Shown here: positions 45,201 to 54,831 of the stretch, piece after piece
How the letters are laid out: each line of letters opens with the position of its first letter
How positions within the stretch are numbered: the first letter of the stretch is position 1
Assembly (NCBI RefSeq): GCF_910592395.1
Contig: NC_088308.1
Span: 8,323,001-8,387,000 of the forward strand
DNA from: Lineus longissimus
Lineage: Eukaryota; Nemertea; Pilidiophora; Heteronemertea; Lineidae
Direction of reading: 5' to 3'
Length of the DNA stretch: 64,000 bases
The notes under the pieces: model-generated
Database searches by the model: none
What the model saw: only the letters and a program-made list of their open reading frames with translations
Told to the model about the DNA's origin: nothing
Made by a program: the position numbers and the translations under genes

Positions 45201-46423
45201 AACGTGGCCTCAAGAAGCAAAAGATGTGTTTTACTTCCTGGGCTCTCCTGCGTTTTATGCCCCTCTAGCTGTGCTACTACTGTGAGTATTGAAAATATGA
45301 TTTGCGAAAAACTTTTTCTGTTAGAGAGTGCAGGCTGAGTTTGGTCATACTTGCTATTAAAACGAACGGCCACCTTTCTCTAGACTGAAATGTACTGCTT
45401 CTTGTTAGACTTGTATACATTTTTTCGAATATGTGCTCTCTATCTTTGCAGCATTTTGATCTACTACTACTACTGTGTTGCGTCCGGTCATGAACGGATG
45501 ATAGAGATTCTCAAAGATGAACTGGCAATGGTAAGTACTATATCCTGGTAACTCACGATTTTGGTTCTTATTTTTTATTGTTCTATTATAAAATAATTAT
45601 GAAGACGTGGTTAGCGGGTTTAAAGGCCTACGCCGTTCGTTAAAAATTTCGAATTTGTGAATGAATTTAAAAATGTCCAACTTCAGAAATACGTACTAAA
45701 TATAAATTTCAACATTGCCGTTGTGTAGACTGGTATACATATACTATGAATACCAAGTTTAAACAAATTTGTATTCACAATAACTGCACAATGGCATTTT
45801 GTATTAGTGGATTTCTATTTAACTGTACCACAAGTAATTACGAACGGCGTACCCCTTTAACCTGTGTAAATTGCTGTTTTGGTTAGAAACAAAATGTCAG
45901 CCCTTATGCTTTGTCTTCCTGTCAGTCTTCTTTATCATTAACTCTCTTGCTAACAGTTCGCTTGTGTTATAACAAATCTGGTGAAGCATTTGATTTCATG
46001 AAAACTTCCTACTTTTGCCACTTTTGACCTGTGGAGCATTGCACCTACCCCAAAGCATTGCCATATGTGGTCTACTTTGCTCATATCTTTCTTCACATTA
46101 GTCTGTTTTAATTAAAACCAAGACGAGATGAAAGAGAATTAAATTCTACATGAAGTGAGTACACTTGATCGAGGCTTCAGTGTGTCATAGGTGGTCTGGT
46201 GAGGGAGGTCGCCGCAGTGCTGTCACCCCACCAAGACCAGCGACTGGATACTTTACTAAAGACTTCACTGCATGATTTAACATGATGTAGAGACTTATTG
46301 TTAGTAAAAGTGAATTGTTTCATTTCTTTTCAGGAAGGGAAAGACAAGAAGTTTCTCCTGGATCGTGTCTATGAGGCACAAATGAAGAAGGAATCTCTCT
46401 CCCGACAAGCGGTTGCCTCATGA
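24754..46423 (+). CDS. TMC: TMC family membrane channel, long isoform (giant exon + core)
   Basis: TMC proteins are multi-pass membrane proteins; vertebrate TMC1/2 form the hair-cell mechanotransduction pore, while TMC7-type paralogues are less well understood. Core exons: 32179-32248, 33507-33588, 33898-34277, 34703-34857, 36726-36873, 37071-37232, 38017-38180, 38358-38466, 38677-38774, 43618-43728, 44112-44187, 44333-44463, 45114-45281, 45452-45530, 46334-46423. All have GT..AG borders and matching phases. Family hallmarks: EGAFGMGIGSYYRFL before the first membrane segment, YNMPLAYILATGAYF, NNTFGGWDYCI, RPEDYTPEFEIRITLLR, the CWETFIGQQFYKL box opening the TMC domain, TLCWIGAFFCPIIPG, and SNSNAFFTSMLLLSF. 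About ten hydrophobic segments are visible. The C-terminal tail is short and basic (ending SLSRQAVAS). With the 2248-codon first exon the product is 2922 residues, three to four times the usual TMC length. Confidence 0.88.
24898..25002 (+). repeat. (GAT)n microsatellite coding aspartate tracts
   Basis: Two GAT runs, about 17 codons from 24898 and about 12 codons from 24967 (one GAC), encode poly-Asp near the start of the giant TMC exon. Being trinucleotide runs, they can change length without breaking frame. Confidence 0.95.
29335..29766 (+). repeat. Eight 54-bp coding repeats (18 aa each)
   Basis: Eight consecutive units encode ESKWKQVPIPLELN followed by (D/E)(S/T)E(K/N). Units 5 to 7 are almost identical at the DNA level, while the first, second and last differ more, as expected for recent unequal exchange or conversion in the middle. 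The last unit is diverged at its end (LEIDEEKG). The repeats lie inside the giant TMC exon. Confidence 0.95.
31500..32178 (+). other. Intron between giant exon and TMC core
   Basis: Bounded by GTAAGT (31500) and TTTTCAG (32172-32178). It begins with TAA in the giant-exon frame. I see no additional exon or repeat of note. Confidence 0.6.
32985..33165 (+). mobile_element. tRNA-derived SINE-like element
   Basis: The segment has an A-box-like ATGGCCGAGTCATTGAC (near 33031) and a B-box-like GGTTCGATCTC (near 33072) about 40 bp apart, the spacing of a polymerase III promoter. It then continues into CCAGGATTGTATTTCTTGAT, which occurs again in inverse orientation near 39073-39130 (CAAGAAATACAATCCTGG), showing a dispersed family. 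It lies in the TMC intron between core exons 1 and 2. Confidence 0.6.
33712..33897 (+). repeat. 62-bp tandem copies of a TMC splice acceptor
   Basis: Three 62-bp units immediately precede core exon 3 (33898), and each resembles the end of the intron plus the first 30 or so bases of that exon (TTTCATTGCAG, then GTGCCTTTGG, then ATAGGGTCCTAC). Acceptor-like AG sites fall at 33711, 33835 and 33897, exactly 62 bp apart where preserved. In the second unit the acceptor has become ATTGTAAGTG, a donor-like sequence at 33770. Confidence 0.92.
34858..36725 (+). other. TMC intron between core exons 4 and 5
   Basis: 1.9 kb between the GTAAGT donor (34858) and CGTTTAG acceptor. It includes short repeated phrases with AGGGTGG around 35630-35800. 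No gene is recognised. Confidence 0.5.
37481..37580. mobile_element. Small hairpin MITE
   Basis: Terminal arms GGGGTAATTGTAGCCCC and GGGGCTACAATTACCCC are exact inverse complements enclosing about 60 bp that contains the palindrome GATATCAATCGATATC-like centre. It lies in the TMC intron between core exons 6 and 7. Confidence 0.8.
37780..38012. repeat. Dispersed repeat copy 1, abutting TMC core exon 7
   Basis: Phrases GCATTTGGAGGTGTTTTTCTCC, CGACTCTGAATTGGCCAGAGG, ACGCAAGCTTCTCGTGTTT and AGACACCAGATACAAGGAACC recur in the same order at 38825-39050, about 1 kb downstream. The copy runs up to the pyrimidine tract of the exon 7 acceptor (exon starts 38017), so the acceptor region may be partly repeat-derived. 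Confidence 0.75.
38825..39050. repeat. Dispersed repeat copy 2
   Basis: Same phrase order as the copy at 37780-38012 (GCACTTGGAGAGGATTTTCTCC, GTGACTCCGACTTTTACAGAGG, AGACACCAGATTCAAGGAACC), at about 70-75% identity by eye. It lies in the TMC intron after core exon 9. Confidence 0.75.
39065..39400. repeat. SINE fragment, AGCTGAGCT palindrome and (GTCT)n run
   Basis: 39073-39130 is an inverted partial copy of the SINE-like element at 32985. It is followed by AGCTCAGCTGAAAAGCTGAGCT (an 8-bp stem) and a GTCT microsatellite at about 39205-39232. Together they look like nested mobile-element ends. No coding. Confidence 0.65.
40085..41125. mobile_element. Inverted-repeat element in TMC intron 9
   Basis: The left arm around 40088-40165 (CAAACGGGGTAGTTGATAAAG, then GTGAAACCTTGGAA) reappears inverted around 41040-41118 (TTCCAAGGTTTCACTGATTCC, then TTTATCAACTACC, then CAAACGGGG). 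The arms are about 75 bp apart from small changes and enclose about 0.9 kb without recognised protein. Confidence 0.55.
41837..41965 (+). pseudogene. Harbinger transposase N-terminal remnant
   Basis: A 42-codon frame starts MDDSKERGCVLSASAAILA and has a basic cluster RRKRRRNNQREYGPGP before the stop. An N-terminus of this kind (short helix, then an Arg-rich run) is typical of Harbinger nucleases. The catalytic DDE domain is absent. Its place inside a 1.3-kb element with TTA duplications supports the call. Confidence 0.5.
42285..42378 (-). pseudogene. MADF-domain fragment of a Harbinger element
   Basis: From ATG 42378 the minus strand reads MSEAKLIQEVHQRELLWDP followed by ETDDYHNKHEP, matching the start of MADF DNA-binding domains (LI..V..h..LWD...Y.n). 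A donor-like GTAATT follows. Harbinger transposons encode a MADF or Myb-like partner needed for transposition; only this first part is seen here. Confidence 0.6.
42940..43617 (+). other. Rest of TMC intron 9
   Basis: Sequence between the transposon and core exon 10 (acceptor TCCTTTAG). It holds a short CAT/ATC microsatellite near 43262-43280 and otherwise nothing that I recognise. Confidence 0.5.
44230..44300 (+). pseudogene. Decayed duplicate of the 5' part of TMC core exon 12
   Basis: Following AAATTTCAG, about 70 bp resemble the start of exon 12 (44333): TATGTT...GTGTTCTAAGTGCAAGGACGTAC...GGGCTTCAAATTC versus TATGTT...GTGTTCCAAGTGCAAGGACGTAC...GGGCTTCCAACTC. The copy has TAA as its fourth codon in the exon 12 frame, so inclusion would terminate the protein. 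It lies 103 bp upstream of the real exon. Confidence 0.88.
44960..45019. repeat. Short hairpin in TMC intron 12
   Basis: A 21-nt arm CAGTGATATGATATCTATGAC (44960-44980) pairs with 44999-45019 with a single mismatch across an 18-nt loop. The flanking GGTTTGACC occurs on both sides in direct orientation. The size fits a microRNA-like precursor, but a small MITE is equally possible. Confidence 0.6.
45619..45860. mobile_element. MITE with TTTAAAGG ends in TMC intron 14
   Basis: Left end TTTAAAGGCCTACGCCGTTCGT and right end, on the minus strand, TTAAAGGGGTACGCCGTTCGT form inverted termini around about 200 bp. The TTA-type border again suggests a Harbinger-derived MITE. Confidence 0.75.
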
Positions 46424-46838
46424 TTCAGCACAACCCAAAAAAATTATATATTTAGGCGATTTTTTGCTCAGCTTATTTTGATGCAGTTTTGGACAAAAGG
46501 TTACTGAAATACAGCCTGAGGCACTATTTATATGAGCTTGTTGGTCATCATCATCGATCAGCTGCACAGCAGGTGGCCATAGGCTTCCTCTTTCTAACCC
46601 ACATTGTACCAGAACCTGGGCCAGGTCCTGAACATTCTGAACTATCAGAGGTAGTCCGTCTGTAAACTCCCGGCCCAGCTCCAAGCTGGTTGAAGGGTGC
46701 CTGTGCAAAGGCCTGTATTATGTGTAACAGGACTACTTGAAAGAGACACAGCAAAATCGGCTAAATTGCAATCTAGTCTACACAGTATTATAGTGTGTGT
46801 ATAGTACCCTCTGGATACACTTATGCCTAAACCGCAAT

Positions 46839-46844
46839 AATAAA
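46839..46844 (+). terminator. Candidate poly(A) signal of TMC
   Basis: AATAAA about 415 bp after the TMC stop codon at 46421-46423. It is a plausible 3' end; transcript data would be needed to confirm it. Confidence 0.4.
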
Positions 46845-46849
46845 GATAC

Positions 46850-47412
46850 TTGAAGTTGTGAATCCTAATGGGAGTAATGAAAAAATGGCAATTTCTGACA
46901 ATAGGCAGTCCCCCTTCCAAAAAAGATCCCGCCTAGCAGTGAGAGAACTTTGTTAAAGGATAATGCTTTCGTCTCCAATTCAGGAGGAGTGTCATGACAA
47001 TATCCAAAAAGATCAAAATGAGCTTATTTGTCTGTCTTTCAGATCTGTCTGTCTGTGATACAATGTTTGTGTATAACGTCTGTGTCGGGCTTGAAGGGGT
47101 TTGCCCTTGGTAATAACTGGTGGTTCGGGAAAATATAAATGCAGTTATACACAATGCTGTATTGCAGCATACTAATACATATACGCATTTGCTGAAACTT
47201 GGTACTTATAATATTTTGTTATCTGTCTACATAACAGCAATGCTGAAAGTAATATCTAGTACGTATATTTATGCAATTAGAACTTTGCAAATTCAATAAC
47301 AATTTCAAATTTTTAACGAAAGGCTTAGGCCAAGACTTTTACTCTTTATTTCCAAGTAAATCTATTTTATACTCTTTTATTGTGATGTCATGTCATGTTG
47401 AATTAATCACCA
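46850..47412. other. Gene-poor spacer downstream of TMC
   Basis: No coding similarity on either strand. Its right part begins the phrase series (TTTTACTCTTTATTTCCAAG, TTATACTCTTTTATTG) that belongs to the inverted-repeat family at 47413-47860. Confidence 0.5.
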
Positions 47413-47694
47413 AAAAGCCTATTTTATACCTACTTTATACTCTTTTATTGTGGTGTCATGTCTTGGTGAATTAAGGCCCTATTTTATACTCTAAAATCAG
47501 GTTTCATTTTGGCCCTAACCCTGTGTCATAATCTATGGTCTGTAACGAACAACAAGAATTGATAAAGACCATAGATTATGATACAGAGTTAGGGCCAAAA
47601 TGAAACCTGATTTTAGAGTATAAAATAGGGCCTTAATTCACCAAGAAATGACACCACAATAAAAGAGTATAAAGTAGGTATAAAATAGGCTTTT
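47413..47694. repeat. 128-bp near-perfect inverted repeat with 26-nt loop
   Basis: Arms 47413-47540 and 47567-47694 are inverse complements with about three mismatches, separated by the loop TGTAACGAACAACAAGAATTGATAAA (47541-47566). A third, direct copy follows at about 47690-47860. The structure would give a hairpin RNA with over 120 bp of stem if transcribed. Confidence 0.95.
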
Positions 47695-47860
47695 ACTCTT
47701 TATTTCCAAGAAAACCTATTTTATACTCTATTATTGTGGTGTCATGTCATGGTCAATTAATCACCAATTTTATACTCTAAAATCAGGTTTCATTTTGGCC
47801 CGAACCCTGTATCATAATCTATGGTCTGTAACGAACAACAAGAATTGATAAAGAGTAGTC
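47695..47860. repeat. Third partial copy of the inverted-repeat family
   Basis: Repeats the phrases CCTATTTTATACTCTATTATTG, AAATCAGGTTTCATTTTGGCCC, ATCATAATCTATGGTC and the loop segment GTAACGAACAACAAGAATTG in direct orientation to the left arm, with a small internal deletion. Confidence 0.85.
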
Positions 47861-48203
47861 TTTTTAATTAATTATTAGTAACAATTATACTACATGTAGA
47901 TTCATGTAACTACAATGTACATGTACAAGTAACATATTCTACAAGTACAGGTATGCTATAAGAATCACTTATTGACCTGTAACCTGGTAGATATCATATA
48001 TATGTCTCCGTTTACTAATGTTGTTTAGCTTGATTTAATTTTAACATGCAGATTCTATAACACTACATGTAGTATTCCACTTATTACTGAAATAAAATTA
48101 ATATTCATATTTTGACACCCAAATAATTTTGCTATGACAGGTGACTGCTGGAGAAGCTGGAGAACACTCTTGGTTTTATCCTATCGCTGTGGCATTTGGA
48201 TGA

Positions 48204-48490
48204 GGGAGTATTTCGTTTTTTAATCAACTTTGGGAACGTTGTCTATTATACGTGTAAGGCCGCACTTTTTTAATAAATTTGATTACAAAACTTCAGATCC
48301 AAAACCTATGTGGGTGGGGCGGGAATAAAAAAATTCTTCCATCTCATGGGAGTATTTCGTTTTTTAATCAACTTTGGGAACGTTGCCTATCATACATGTA
48401 AGGCCACACTTTTTTAATAAGTTTGATTACGAAACTTCAGATCCAAAACCTATGTGGGTGGGGCGGGAATTAAAAATAATTCCATCAGAC
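48204..48490. repeat. 144-bp tandem duplication
   Basis: GGGAGTATTTCGTTTTTTAA starts at 48204 and again at 48348. The two units share nearly all sequence through ATGTGGGTGGGGCGGGAAT. A third, shorter echo of ATGTGGGGCGG follows near 48500. Confidence 0.9.
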
Positions 48491-49456
48491 TCAAATCTAT
48501 GTGGGGCGGTAGAATAAAAACATGCTTATTTTTTATCAACTTTAGCCTCAGATCATACAAGGGGACCCAAAAAATAAAAATTGGTTGAAATTGGTCGTCG
48601 GGAAAAATATTTTTTCATTTCTCTCTATTTCATGGTCGGGGCAGGGAAAAAAAGTGTGTCAAAACTGTCGTCGGGACTTCTTTTTTTTTCCACTTTCCGG
48701 AAATGACCCCCAGGGGGATTGTGTCATAATCCAACAAATAAAAAAAAGTGGCCTAAATCAGACTGGTTTTAATTACAATATTTATGCCTTATCAAATACG
48801 CTGCTGTGTGATATATTTATATCTTATAATTGTAATCATGCAACATGATTTTATAAAATGTTGACCTTTGTTATATAAATGAATATATATCTTATATCAG
48901 ATTAAACATTAAACTTTGTATATTCTCGTTGGAAAGTAGAGGGACACCAGATTTACCTGACTACTTGATAGTGTTATTTTAACAAATCCATGTCGAAAAA
49001 AAGTTTCTAATGTGACGAAAATATCACAGTTTCAAAATATTGAAAAAAGTTTTGAAATATTGAAATGTTCACTTCCAAATGAGAAATGTTCACATCCCCT
49101 TTGTGTCTTTTGGTGGTCCTTTAAATTTAGAAAGCTACACACTAATTGTATATTTCTTATTCTGCGAGACTCGATTATTAATTGAAGGGGCTAGCAACTT
49201 TTTTGCAACCCAAGATATCGTAACCAAGAAAATTTTTCGCCGGGTTTTATCTGCGATTGCTTACCTTTTAATACAAAACATTTACCATGCATATATTTTG
49301 CACAACTCTGTAATGCATAATCTGTAATGCTGAATGTGTACATGTAGGTGTGATAGTGCTGATGCTAGATAGTTTTTATTGGAGCATGGAGGTATTATTA
49401 ATAATACCTCCATGATTGGAGTCAGTTGCTCAAAACAAAACTTCCCCGTTGATGGA
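48491..49456. other. No gene recognised
   Basis: AT-rich spacer, including poly-A/T runs. I see no coding or structured feature beyond the palindrome GGAGGTATTATTAATAATACCTCC at about 49388-49411. Confidence 0.5.
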
Positions 49457-49924
49457 GGGTCGGTTCAAAACCTGGCACTGGCACTGGCACTGGCACTGCC
49501 CCAAGGTAATTTCTGGTCTGCAGACTAGATTTTGCTTATGCCTGATCGCAGTAGGCCTAGTTCTGAACCAAATATTGGCCCAAATATTTACCGATTGTCC
49601 TTTTCCATTTGAAACAACCTGATATCCAGAGCTAGAGATCCATGCACACTCCTTTGTAAAATGTCAGGCTATATACACATGGCGTAAGGGATTGTCTGCA
49701 GTCGGCAGCCACTTTTGCACAGGGGGGCTTGAGAAAGGAATTTGGTGAAGTTTTAATAATCAATGCCTTTTACGGACACAATAAGCTGCAATCCTCATCA
49801 GTTTTCACCAATTGCATTTTATGGGACGTAAAACTTTTATTTTGTTGTATTTCTTGCAAAAACGCTGCCAGTGCCAGTGCCAGTGCCAGTGCCAGAGTGC
49901 CAGTGCCAGGTTATGAACGGACCC
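49457..49924. mobile_element. Mutator-like non-autonomous transposon with (GGCACT)n termini
   Basis: Left end GGGTCGGTTCAAAACCTGGC and right end, on the minus strand, GGGTCCGTTCATAACCTGGC form terminal inverted repeats, each running into a hexamer microsatellite CTGGCA. The element is 468 bp and is flanked by GTTGATGGA (49448-49456) and GTTGTTGGA (49925-49933), a 9-bp target duplication with one difference. Nine bases is the typical duplication of Mutator-type elements. No transposase inside. Confidence 0.8.
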
Positions 49925-50499
49925 GTTGTTGGAGGGTAATTTGATACTCTCAAAAGTTCTATTGTAAGTTTTAGCCATTTTTTGTTGAAGCCGGTAAAAA
50001 GTTTCATGATTCTATCTTTTTTCAAAGTAAAATAAGAATCACTGTGGTACATAACAATGAAATGTGATATCTACATGTATTGTATGGGTGAATGTAAAAA
50101 TGAATATACAAATAAATATAACGTTATTTTACACTAAATTCCTGTAAGTGTATTTGTTCATTTCTGGCCCACCGGTATATATACTACGTCTCAATACTTT
50201 AGTGTGATGTTCATTTTCCGCTGTCTGTCATGGAATACAGTTTGCAAAAACACCGGAATGTTTCCTAACTACTATGAGCTTGAAACTTACGCATGAATGG
50301 TTTGATGCTTAACACGTATTTGGCATATTTTGGGACCTGCAACCCACTTGCAAATTGCTGAAACTTTATATTTAGTTAGTTAAATTCTCAAATTTGGTTA
50401 AAAATTAAGCTAACTGGGAATCTGGGATTTTAGAGTTCGATACAAGGCAGAGCGTACGTAGACCACGTCGTCGAGCATTCGTACGGTGACAAAAAAAGC

Positions 50500-50620
50500 C
50501 CTTTGCAGTTTCGTTACAGCAAGATATGCTCATTGGCTAATCGTTCAGCCCTACGAATTCCCGCTATTTGTGGCAGTCCATTAGGAGACCAAATAGCATT
50601 CCGCGAAGATGACGTCACTG
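50500..50620 (-). pseudogene. Possible LINE RNase H scrap
   Basis: The minus-strand frame reads AIWSPNGLPQIAGIRRAERLANE, reminiscent of the terminal RNase H motif of non-LTR retrotransposons (W.P.H.GI.GNE.AD.LA), but key histidine and aspartate positions are lost. No other domain is adjacent, so this is weak. Confidence 0.2.
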
Positions 50621-52101
50621 CAGCTGCTGCCCTCTATTTCCCCATCGCTGAATTACAGGCAATGTCGGACAAAATGCGGTTTCGTAATGGATTCAGGCTT
50701 TCTAACTTGGGCAGTTAGATTCAATCTGGCACATGTCCGAGTGTTGGAAATACTACATAATTGTTCTGAATATTTCTCTCTCTGACTCTATGGTATCATT
50801 CATGCTAAAAACAATGCAGGGTCAAAGATAATTTACTTTGGAATAAGCTCAAATGCGTAGAAATAAGCGTCGATGTCCGCCTGTCACGTGACTGAAACGT
50901 CATCAATATCTTATGCAAATGATCTTGTGAGCTATTAATAGTAACTTCGCGGCATGATATTAGGATGACGCGATGGGCTGCCCATCGGGGAGTCTAATTC
51001 AAGATGGGTGCTAGAGGTGGCCAACTTGGATATTGCTTGTGTGAACGACCTGAGTCTGCTTTAAGCCGTTCCTCTGATGGTTTATGAGGCAGTTATTTGT
51101 CACTTTAGGAAGATTATTTTCAAAAATCGCCGTCTTCGCATTCCCGGTGTGGCTGCGTGGGCGGTCATTTGGATCATGCTTGTGTGCACAATAACTTGAA
51201 AATGATTTGCTTCATTGAACTTACACTTCATAGGATGCTCGGTTGTCTCTACAAAGGTTTCTTTTGAAAATCTGCCGTCCCGCTCATTCAAGATGGCTGC
51301 TGGGTGGCCATCTTGATTACTGATTGTGTGCACAATGACCTGTGCATGGTTTAAGCTGTTCCTCGGAAAGTTGGTGAGGCTTTTGTTTGTCACTTGAGGA
51401 AGATTTCTTTCAAAAAATCACCTTCGTCGCACTCCCGGTGTGGATATTGCTTATGTGTCAATAATTTGTGAATGATTTGCTTGATTCAACTAAAAACTTC
51501 ATGGGATGCTTGGTTGTACAATTGTAGGTGTCAACCAAGGAACTGCATTGGACTGATATGTTCCCCATCTAACACCATGGCAAAAAATGCTCGCCACACT
51601 CAAAAGTTAGGCTATTCCTTGACAGGATACTAAAAATTTGTACAGCGATGGTCTCACGCTATTTAGCCGGCACCCGTACAAGAGGCCTATATTATGCGCG
51701 TATCCCCCATGTAAAAGAGAACCGGTGTGACAGCGGATATAGTCCCCCTGGAGTCATAGTCCGGTAGCATTGTATTTGACCAATTAAGCAGCATGATCTA
51801 TTGTACCGCTAACCCTAACCAAAACATTTAGCAATGCGGGCTATTGTTACACGGACTATCAGCCTTAGGACTACTATCCCTTGCACACCGGCTAAATTTC
51901 GGTTTAAAGTGGCTATATTACATGTATAGTTGGTGTGATATCATGATGATACATGTTTTTCACATATCTTATTTATTTCATGATCTTTTTTTGTAATATT
52001 TCATATCTTTTTGGATATAGATTTTCCTACATTATCTTTTTACATGTGTATGTTCTTATTTTGGAAAAATTTGCAAAACATTTACAATCATGTTACACGT
52101 G
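50621..52101. repeat. Spacer with about 300-bp degenerate direct repeats
   Basis: Phrases TTTAAGCCGTTCCTC/TTTAAGCTGTTCCTC, TTTGTCACTT(T/G)AGGAAGAT and CGCA(T/C)TCCCGGTGTGG occur around 51061-51160 and again around 51350-51445, with similar segments between (GTGTGCACAATAAC and GTGTGCACAATGAC). This marks two or more diverged tandem units. No gene is recognised. Confidence 0.6.
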
Positions 52102-52280
52102 TAAGGCCGAAGTTACATAGACCTCATTCGTTCATTTCCCAGGACTCATTTTCCCCTTTTGCTTTCGTTCCCCTGTAAAAAGCACGGCCTTGTGGCGTGC
52201 ATTCACCGAGGAATGAAAGAAAAACCTGGAAAGTGACTCGTGGTAAATGAACGAATGAAGTCTATGTAACTTCGGCCTTA
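52102..52280. mobile_element. MITE with TAAGGCCGAAGTTACATAGA termini
   Basis: The first 36 bp are the inverse complement of the last 36 bp with two or so changes (AAATGAACGAATGAAGTCTA at the right). Total length is about 180 bp with no coding. The TAA/TTA ends again suit the Harbinger type. Confidence 0.85.
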
Positions 52281-52716
52281 GGGCCTCATTTTGCCATGCA
52301 AATAATCCACAAAAGTACACTTCTTAGGCTAAGTTTATCAAACAATTTTGCACAACAAATGAACCGACGATCGAAAGAATTAAACTTTTTTTTCTCAAAA
52401 ATACATGTCATAGGGGAAATTTCAGGATCAGTATTTCAAATGCATAGAAGTGACTCTTCGATCGTGTGTCGACTATCCTTTTGTGAACATCCAGGGAAAG
52501 TATGGTGATTTTATCGGCTCCGATTCAGTTGATCGTCCTCTATATCGCGTCTATGAAATGTGATCAATATGTGTCTGAATGTCAAATGTAGAAGCAATGG
52601 TTAAAATTGTATAGTATTGATATAAGACTTCAGTCAGCTTATTACATTGATCAAATCATATTTTATCAATGCATCTGTAGAGAGGTTTCGCCATCCCTTT
52701 CCGAGAAGCCATTCAC

Positions 52717-52859
52717 CGAGAATGGCTCTCGTTCCCTTTCTCGTAGTCCCGACCGAGATCATCCAGCAGTGCCTGACGGGTTTCTTCCACAGTTTTCAGT
52801 GTTTCGACCGACTGTTTGGTGGCGTACATAATACGGCCTGTCTCATCACGCTGTCTCGA
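52717..52859 (-). CDS. Orphan exon-like segment, coiled-coil (SNARE-like?)
   Basis: Between an AG (52861-52860) and a GTGAAT donor the minus strand is open for 47 codons in an exon-like frame, including MYATKQSVETLKTVEETRQ and ALLDDLGRDYEKGNESHSR. The heptad pattern and the L-x-x-L-G-x-D-x-E segment recall the SNARE helix of VTI1-type proteins, but I could not find neighbouring SNARE exons or a membrane anchor, and the acceptor lacks a good pyrimidine tract. It may be an exon of an unrecognised gene, a processed-gene remnant, or chance. Confidence 0.25.
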
Positions 52860-53769
52860 CTGATGACGTCATGCACAAAAAGTTGTCATTTCTCGAAACG
52901 GGATAGCGAAACCTCACTTATCATGAAATTTAGGCACCAAAAGCTGCATCAGTGGACGACAAATTTAATGGTGTTATGAAGTACGTTAACATTTTCATCG
53001 TTCACGGCTCGATCACGGTAAGCTTCGGGAGGAAACAACGGATTTGAATTTAAGATGTGTGTGGAAATTACCTTCTGAGATGGGATCCCGATGGCCTTTT
53101 TGATTGGCTGCCGCTTCGTGACTGGACAGTCGAAGGTTAGAGTCGGTTGTATGGAAACTCTTTCTGATGCGGCCAATCGGTTAGCCGCCAGCTAGTTGAG
53201 ATAAAGGGTACAAGCTTCTTCTTGCCACATGCCTATGCCTAGTATGGAGTGTGGAAGTAGAGAGTCTCCCAGAAGTAGAATTTGGCTGATATTTTCACCA
53301 GTTGAAGAGGCGTATGTATGGTGGCAGGGTCCTAATATATGAAGCATATCACCAAAGAGCGAGTGATGAAGTCGGGGAGCAGCTGTGGAATATTACGGGA
53401 TATCAAACCTAGACTGCTTACCCTCTTATGCATATCATCATGATGCTACACTTAAAAGTTGAAATAACCGTCGACACGCAAGTCTAATGATGTCAAATTG
53501 AGATAATAATATATGCCTGGAAACAATAGTGTAACTGAGGTCAGCATTGGAAATTGCCACATGGAGAAAATATTTAGCTACATACATGTCCGCCCATCCC
53601 GAGGACTGTCATTACAATTGAACTGTGAATTGAATCAATCGCAGTACTCCTGAATAAGACGCACATTTAACGGTTAATTGATTGAAATGCACATACTGTA
53701 ACTGTGACAGTAAAAAAATGTATTATGTACATGATTTTTTTCTAATTGTGTGTGGTTTCGATTTTGCTT

Positions 53770-54110
53770 TGCTTTTCTTGCCCGCCACGGTGGGTAACAT
53801 GCCGAATTTTGCGCCGCCGGGATGCAATGTCTCCCGAGGCTTTCCGTTGAAGCAGAAGTTATTCATAAGTAGCAGAAAGGTGCCGAAGCTATGAAGATCC
53901 GACAACTGTGACCCTGCCGGGAGACATGTCGAAATGTCGACCGGCTGCAACGGGCAACATGGCAAATAGCACACGGTCTCGTGACGGGGTGGAGAAGGGC
54001 GTGCGTCTGGTGTAACAACCTCCCCTGGATCCGCCTGAAATTGATATGGATATTGACAAAGAACCTTGAGATGTTCAACGACGTCGACCAGCCAACGAAA
54101 AACCCTCAAT
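53770..54110. other. GC-richer segment with open frames, unassigned
   Basis: This stretch is distinctly richer in G+C and CpG than its surroundings and is open on the minus strand for about 128 codons and in shorter frames on the plus strand. No frame shows a domain that I recognise. It may be a promoter-proximal or mobile-element fragment; I do not call a gene. Confidence 0.3.
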
Positions 54111-54403
54111 ACTTAATCAATGAATCGAATCTATATGAATCGCGTTAAACTCTTACATTCGTCTACTTATTGATTGAAGCATAAAGGAATAAACATAAGG
54201 TCTTACTAAAATTACATATATATACGTGAATTTCACATTAGTCTTTTGAACACGTCACGTTTTGTCACGTTTGTCGTGTTTTGTCTGGTAGAATTGTTTA
54301 CATGTTGTAATTGGTCAAATCCAGGCTACAGCCTTGACCAGCGTTTCTTGTAATGAAACGCAATGGTTCTTCTCAGACAACCTCATGTCAATTCCAGTTT
54401 CGG

Positions 54404-54409
54404 TTTATT
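54404..54409 (-). terminator. Candidate poly(A) signal of the Cys-loop receptor gene
   Basis: TTTATT on the plus strand gives AATAAA on the minus strand, about 420 bp past the receptor stop codon (54832-54834). Confidence 0.4.
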
Positions 54410-54831
54410 CGGTTTTGCAACTCCAGAAAGTTGAGACAAAGACAACTAAAGCACGATTACTATTGGCCAACTGCTTGGCAATCTTCTACAAAAAAGTAAA
54501 AATTACGTAATTCTGAGTGAGACCTTCATGTTATTCATTTATGATGATTTCAGAACCTGCGAAAAAAGGCCATGTTGATTGACAGAAAACGAGATCAGTT
54601 TCTTCTCAGTTACTACACTTATATATTGCGCACAAAGTGTGTAACTGAAGTGCACATGGATACTTTTTGACTTGCCAAGTATCGGCTAAATCAACTACTA
54701 AGTTAATATGATAAGTTGCCTGTATTCATCACAGGATGGATTATGCCAAGGCTACATCTTTTGCTCGCGCTGAGTCTAATGTACATTGTAGCTATTACTA
54801 TATAGTTCTTACTTTTCTGAGTTTTCAGATA

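Noticed and set aside
53723-54109. 128-codon minus-strand frame as a gene
   Set aside because: No recognisable domain, overlapping frames on the other strand are also open, and the higher GC content alone reduces stop codons.
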